Source: Streptococcus sp. oral taxon 058 str. F0407 (lineage in GTDB: Bacteria > Bacillota > Bacilli > Lactobacillales > Streptococcaceae). From it: a stretch of 40,188 bases of DNA. The notes below the pieces were generated by a model. The model was not told the origin of the DNA, ran no database searches, and was given only the letters and a program-made list of their open reading frames with translations. The position numbers were made by a program, and so were the translations under genes. The DNA is taken from the NCBI RefSeq assembly GCF_000235485.1, contig NZ_JH378887.1, positions 108,248 through 148,435 of the forward strand, in the 5' to 3' direction. Within the stretch, counting starts at the first letter, position 1. Each line of letters starts with the position of its first letter. Positions 37,045 to 40,188 of this stretch are shown here, piece by piece.

Positions 37045-37957
37045 AACAGCCTTTCTATTTGCCGGTCAAGGTGCTCAGTATCTAGGGATGGGGCGTGATC
37101 TCTATGATCGCTATCCTATCGTCAAGGAAACAATTGACCAAGCCAGTCAGGTTTTGGGTTATGACCTACGTGACTTGATTGATAAGGAAGAAACCAAGTT
37201 AAATCAGACTCGCTATACGCAACCAGCAATTTTAGCAACCTCGGTTGCTATTTATCGACTATTGAAAGAAAAGGGTTACCAGCCGGATATGGTAGCAGGA
37301 TTGTCTCTTGGGGAATATTCTGCTCTTGTAGCAAGTGATGCCTTGGACTTTGAGGATGCAGTTGCCTTGGTTGCCAAGCGCGGAGCTTATATGGAAGAGG
37401 CTGCGCCAGCTGGTTCTGGTAAAATGGTAGCCGTCCTCAATACTCCAGTAGATGTGATAGAGGAAGCTTGCAAAACTGCTTCTGAAGTTGGAATAGTGAC
37501 TCCAGCTAACTACAATACTCCAAGCCAAATCGTTATTGGTGGAGAGGTGGCTGCGGTTGACCGTGCAGTCCAACTCTTGCAGGAAGCAGGAGCCAAACGA
37601 TTGATCCCCCTAAATGTGTCGGGTCCTTTCCACACAGCCCTTCTAGAGCCAGCTAGTCAGCAACTAGCTGGGGCTCTTGAGGGGATTAGTTTCTCTGATT
37701 TTACTTGCCCACTAGTCGGCAATACGGAAGCTGCTGTTATGGAAAAAGATCGAATCCAAGAGCTTTTGACGCGTCAGGTCAAAGAACCTGTTCGTTTTTA
37801 TGAAAGTATTGCTGTGATGCAGGATGCTGGGGTAACCAACTTTATTGAAATTGGTCCAGGAAAAGTCTTGTCAGGCTTTGTCAAAAAGATTGATAAAACA
37901 GCTAAGCTAGCCAATGTCGAAGATTTGGCAAGTTTGGATGCTTTGCTGGGAAACTAG
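37037..37957 (+). CDS. fabD: Malonyl-CoA:ACP transacylase
   Basis: FabD transfers malonyl from CoA to ACP. It has 306 residues. The QGAQYLGMG oxyanion segment (11-19), nucleophile Ser90 in AGLSLGEYSAL and His199 in GPFHTALL are all present. Its start lies within the end of fabK, with translational coupling; GCAGGAG supplies the ribosome site. Confidence 0.97.
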   Translation: MTKTAFLFAGQGAQYLGMGRDLYDRYPIVKETIDQASQVLGYDLRDLIDKEETKLNQTRYTQPAILATSVAIYRLLKEKGYQPDMVAGLSLGEYSALVASDALDFEDAVALVAKRGAYMEEAAPAGSGKMVAVLNTPVDVIEEACKTASEVGIVTPANYNTPSQIVIGGEVAAVDRAVQLLQEAGAKRLIPLNVSGPFHTALLEPASQQLAGALEGISFSDFTCPLVGNTEAAVMEKDRIQELLTRQVKEPVRFYESIAVMQDAGVTNFIEIGPGKVLSGFVKKIDKTAKLANVEDLASLDALLGN

Positions 37958-38000
37958 TAATCCCTTCTCCCACAAATACAACAGGAAATAGGAGAAAAGA

Positions 38001-38732
38001 ATGCAACTAAAAAATAAAAATATCTTTGTTACAGGTTCAAGTCGGGGTATCGGACTTGCTATTGCTCACAAATTTGCCCAACTAGGTGCCAATGTAGTTT
38101 TGAATAGTCGCGGGGCAATCTCAGAAGAATTGCTGGCTGAGTTTTCAAACTACGGCGTCAAAGTAGTACCGATCTCAGGTGATGTTTCAGACTTTGCAGA
38201 TGCCAAGCGTATGGTAGATCAAGCGATTGCAGAACTCGGTTCTGTCGATGTCTTGGTCAACAATGCTGGGATCACTCAGGATACTCTCATGCTTAAGATG
38301 ACCGAGGAAGACTTTGAAAAAGTGATTAAGATCAACTTGACAGGTGCCTTCAACATGACGCAAGCAGTCTTGAAACAGATGATCAAGGCGCGTGAAGGTG
38401 CGATTATCAATATGTCGAGTGTGGTCGGTTTGATGGGAAATATCGGTCAAGCAAACTATGCAGCTTCTAAAGCAGGTTTGATTGGTTTTACCAAGTCAGT
38501 AGCACGTGAAGTTGCCAATCGCAATGTGCGTGTAAATGCTCTTGCGCCCGGAATGATCGAGTCAGATATGACTGCCGTTTTGTCTGATAAGGTCAAGGAA
38601 GCAACACTTGCGCAAATCCCTATGAAACAGTTTGGCAAGGCGGGTCATATCGCGGATGCCACGGTCTTTTTAGCCCAACAAGATTATTTGACTGGACAAG
38701 TTCTCGCTGTTGATGGCGGACTTAGCATGTAA
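38001..38732 (+). CDS. fabG: 3-oxoacyl-ACP reductase
   Basis: FabG reduces 3-ketoacyl-ACP with NADPH. This 243-residue short-chain dehydrogenase has the cofactor motif TGSSRGIG (11-18), NNAG (87-90), and the catalytic Ser140, Tyr153 and Lys157 (NYAASKAG). The C-terminal YLTGQVLAVDGGLSM is typical. GGAGAAAAG precedes the ATG, 43 bp after fabD. Confidence 0.97.
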   Translation: MQLKNKNIFVTGSSRGIGLAIAHKFAQLGANVVLNSRGAISEELLAEFSNYGVKVVPISGDVSDFADAKRMVDQAIAELGSVDVLVNNAGITQDTLMLKMTEEDFEKVIKINLTGAFNMTQAVLKQMIKAREGAIINMSSVVGLMGNIGQANYAASKAGLIGFTKSVAREVANRNVRVNALAPGMIESDMTAVLSDKVKEATLAQIPMKQFGKAGHIADATVFLAQQDYLTGQVLAVDGGLSM

Positions 38733-38759
38733 AAATAAGGAAAGATATAGGTAAGACAG

Positions 38760-39995
38760 ATGAAACTAAATCGAGTTGTAGTAACAGGTTATGGATTGAC
38801 CTCTCCTATCGGAAATACTCCAGAAGAATTTTGGAACAGTTTGCAAACTGGGAAAATTGGAATTGGAGAAATTACTAAGTTTGACCACAGCGAATTTGCT
38901 GTGCACAATGCGGCAGAAGTTCAAGATTTTCCATTTGATAAATACTTTGTCAAAAAAGATACCAACCGTTTTGATAACTATTCTTTGTATGCCCTGTATG
39001 CAGCTCAAGAAGCAGTTACTAATGCAAATCTGGATGTAGAAGCAATCGATAAAGATCGCTTTGGTGTCATTGTGGCTTCTGGTATTGGGGGAATTAAAGA
39101 AATCGAGGATCAGGTTATCCGTCTTCATGAAAAAGGTCCAAAACGTGTTAAACCAATGACCCTTCCAAAAGCCTTGCCAAATATGGCTTCAGGAAATGTT
39201 GCTATGCGCTTTGGAGCAAATGGTATCTGTAAATCAATCAATACAGCCTGTGCCTCATCAAATGACGCGATTGGGGATGCCTTCCGTTCAATCAAGTTTG
39301 GTTTCCAAGATGTCATGCTAGTTGGTGGATCAGAATCATCTATCACTCCTTTTGCCATTGCTGGATTCCAAGCTTTGACAGCCCTATCAACTACAGAAGA
39401 TCCAACTCGTGCTTCTATTCCATTTGACAAAGACCGTAACGGTTTTGTCATGGGAGAAGGTTCTGGGATGTTGGTTCTCGAGAGTCTTGAACACGCTGAA
39501 AAACGTGGTGCAACTATCTTGGCTGAAGTGGTCGGCTATGGAAATACCTGTGATGCTTACCATATGACTTCACCTCATCCAGAAGGTCAAGGTGCAATCA
39601 AGGCTATGAAACTGGCTTTGGAAGAAGCAGAAATTTCTCCAGAGCAAGTGGCTTATGTCAATGCCCATGGAACTTCAACTCCTGCTAATGAAAAAGGAGA
39701 AAGTGGTGCGATCGTAGCTGTTCTTGGTAAAGAAGTACCTGTATCTTCAACTAAGTCATTCACAGGACACTTGCTTGGTGCTGCAGGAGCGGTAGAAGCA
39801 ATCGCTACAATCGAAGCCATGCGTCATAACTATGTACCAATGACAGCTGGAACAAGCGAGTTATCAGACTATATCGAAGCGAATGTCGTTTATGGACAAG
39901 GCTTGGAGCAAGAAATCCCTTATGCTATTTCAAACACTTTTGGTTTTGGTGGACACAATGCGGTTCTTGCTTTCAAACGTTGGGAGAATAAATAA
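38760..39995 (+). CDS. fabF: Beta-ketoacyl-ACP synthase II
   Basis: FabF elongates acyl-ACP by condensation with malonyl-ACP. It has 411 residues. The active-site Cys164 is in NTACASSNDAIG, with the two histidines in NAHGTSTPANEKGE and TGHLLGAAGAVEA. The end NTFGFGGHNAVLAFKRWENK is typical. It is followed by accB after 2 bp. Confidence 0.97.
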   Translation: MKLNRVVVTGYGLTSPIGNTPEEFWNSLQTGKIGIGEITKFDHSEFAVHNAAEVQDFPFDKYFVKKDTNRFDNYSLYALYAAQEAVTNANLDVEAIDKDRFGVIVASGIGGIKEIEDQVIRLHEKGPKRVKPMTLPKALPNMASGNVAMRFGANGICKSINTACASSNDAIGDAFRSIKFGFQDVMLVGGSESSITPFAIAGFQALTALSTTEDPTRASIPFDKDRNGFVMGEGSGMLVLESLEHAEKRGATILAEVVGYGNTCDAYHMTSPHPEGQGAIKAMKLALEEAEISPEQVAYVNAHGTSTPANEKGESGAIVAVLGKEVPVSSTKSFTGHLLGAAGAVEAIATIEAMRHNYVPMTAGTSELSDYIEANVVYGQGLEQEIPYAISNTFGFGGHNAVLAFKRWENK

Positions 39996-39997
39996 TT

Positions 39998-40188
39998 ATG
40001 AATTTAAATGAGATCAAGGACTTGATGGCTCAATTCGACCAATCAAGTTTGAGAGAATTTTCTTATAAAAACGGAACGGACGAATTGCAGTTTAGTAAGA
40101 ATGAAGCGAGAATGGCTTCTGAAGCACCAGCTCCAGTTGCTCCAGCGCCAACTGCAGTAGCTGCAAGTCCAGTAGTTTCTACGCCTTC
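39998..40188 (+). CDS. accB: Biotin carboxyl carrier protein of acetyl-CoA carboxylase (5' part, cut by the window edge)
   Basis: The first 63 codons are visible: MNLNEIKDLMAQFDQSSLRE, a FSYKNGTDELQFSKNEA block, then an Ala/Pro-rich linker (APAPVAPAPTAVAASP). This matches the AccB N-terminus and flexible linker; the biotinyl domain with its MKM motif lies beyond the window. It feeds malonyl-CoA to FabD. It begins 2 bp after fabF and is clearly cotranscribed with it. Confidence 0.93.
   Translation, partial: MNLNEIKDLMAQFDQSSLREFSYKNGTDELQFSKNEARMASEAPAPVAPAPTAVAASPVVSTP

Overview
The window is a core chromosomal segment of a mitis-group Streptococcus (S. mitis / S. pneumoniae / S. pseudopneumoniae / S. 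oralis cluster). The reasons are the low GC content, a choline-binding protein, an LPXTG surface protein, MapZ, the redox regulator RitR, a mevalonate operon, and a FabT/FabK/FabM fatty-acid cluster. As I remember it, the gene order follows the pneumococcal SP_0368 to SP_0423 region closely, but with differences that suggest a non-reference strain or a commensal relative. No database search was possible, so species-level assignment is inference.

Layout. (1) 1-458: 3' end of a repeat-rich LPXTG surface protein. (2) 633-3373, minus strand: recU-pbp1a, facing ypsA (3440) and gpsB (4037), then RNase P RNA (rnpB), a THUMP rRNA methyltransferase and mapZ. This is a cell wall and division neighbourhood. 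(3) 7565-9690: gnd and the orphan response regulator ritR. (4) 9789-10769: choline-binding protein with its own strong promoter. (5) 10889-14690: mevalonate pathway mvk-mvaD-mvaK2-fni with overlapping genes, preceded by a candidate 10-codon leader ORF. (6) 14767-17761: liaF-liaS-liaR (VraTSR-type) cell-envelope stress system plus a frameshifted AlkD-like gene. (7) 17854-19137 trigger factor. (8) 19185-23200, minus strand: recD2, lepB, rnhC. (9) 23287-26571: zapA, cvpA, mutS2. (10) 26572-28242: glycine riboswitch controlling a sodium:alanine/glycine symporter whose reading frame is broken near its 3' end. (11) 28374-29932: AhpD-like protein and a TDT-family transporter. (12) 29958-33184, minus strand: serS with a T-box leader, a DUF956 protein and aspartokinase. 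(13) 33387 to the right edge: fabM, fabT, fabH, acpP, fabK, fabD, fabG, fabF and the start of accB, i.e. the type II fatty-acid synthesis cluster.

The genes form several working units. recU/pbp1a, ypsA, gpsB, mapZ and zapA serve cell wall growth and division. The mevalonate operon feeds isoprenoids (undecaprenyl phosphate) to the same wall machinery that LiaFSR monitors. The fab cluster makes membrane acyl chains under FabT control. RNA-level regulation is conspicuous: RNase P, a glycine riboswitch, a T-box, and several unexplained leader hairpins.

I found no clearly new multi-gene system: this is mostly conserved core genome. The observations most worth following up are two single-base frameshifts (alkD at an A7 tract, and the symporter near 28007), the short leader ORF ahead of the mevalonate operon, nested palindromes in the fabK leader, a 60-nt stem-loop ahead of mutS2, an explicit antiterminator pairing for the glycine riboswitch, and a PBP1a allele carrying NSGY where susceptible pneumococci have TSQF.
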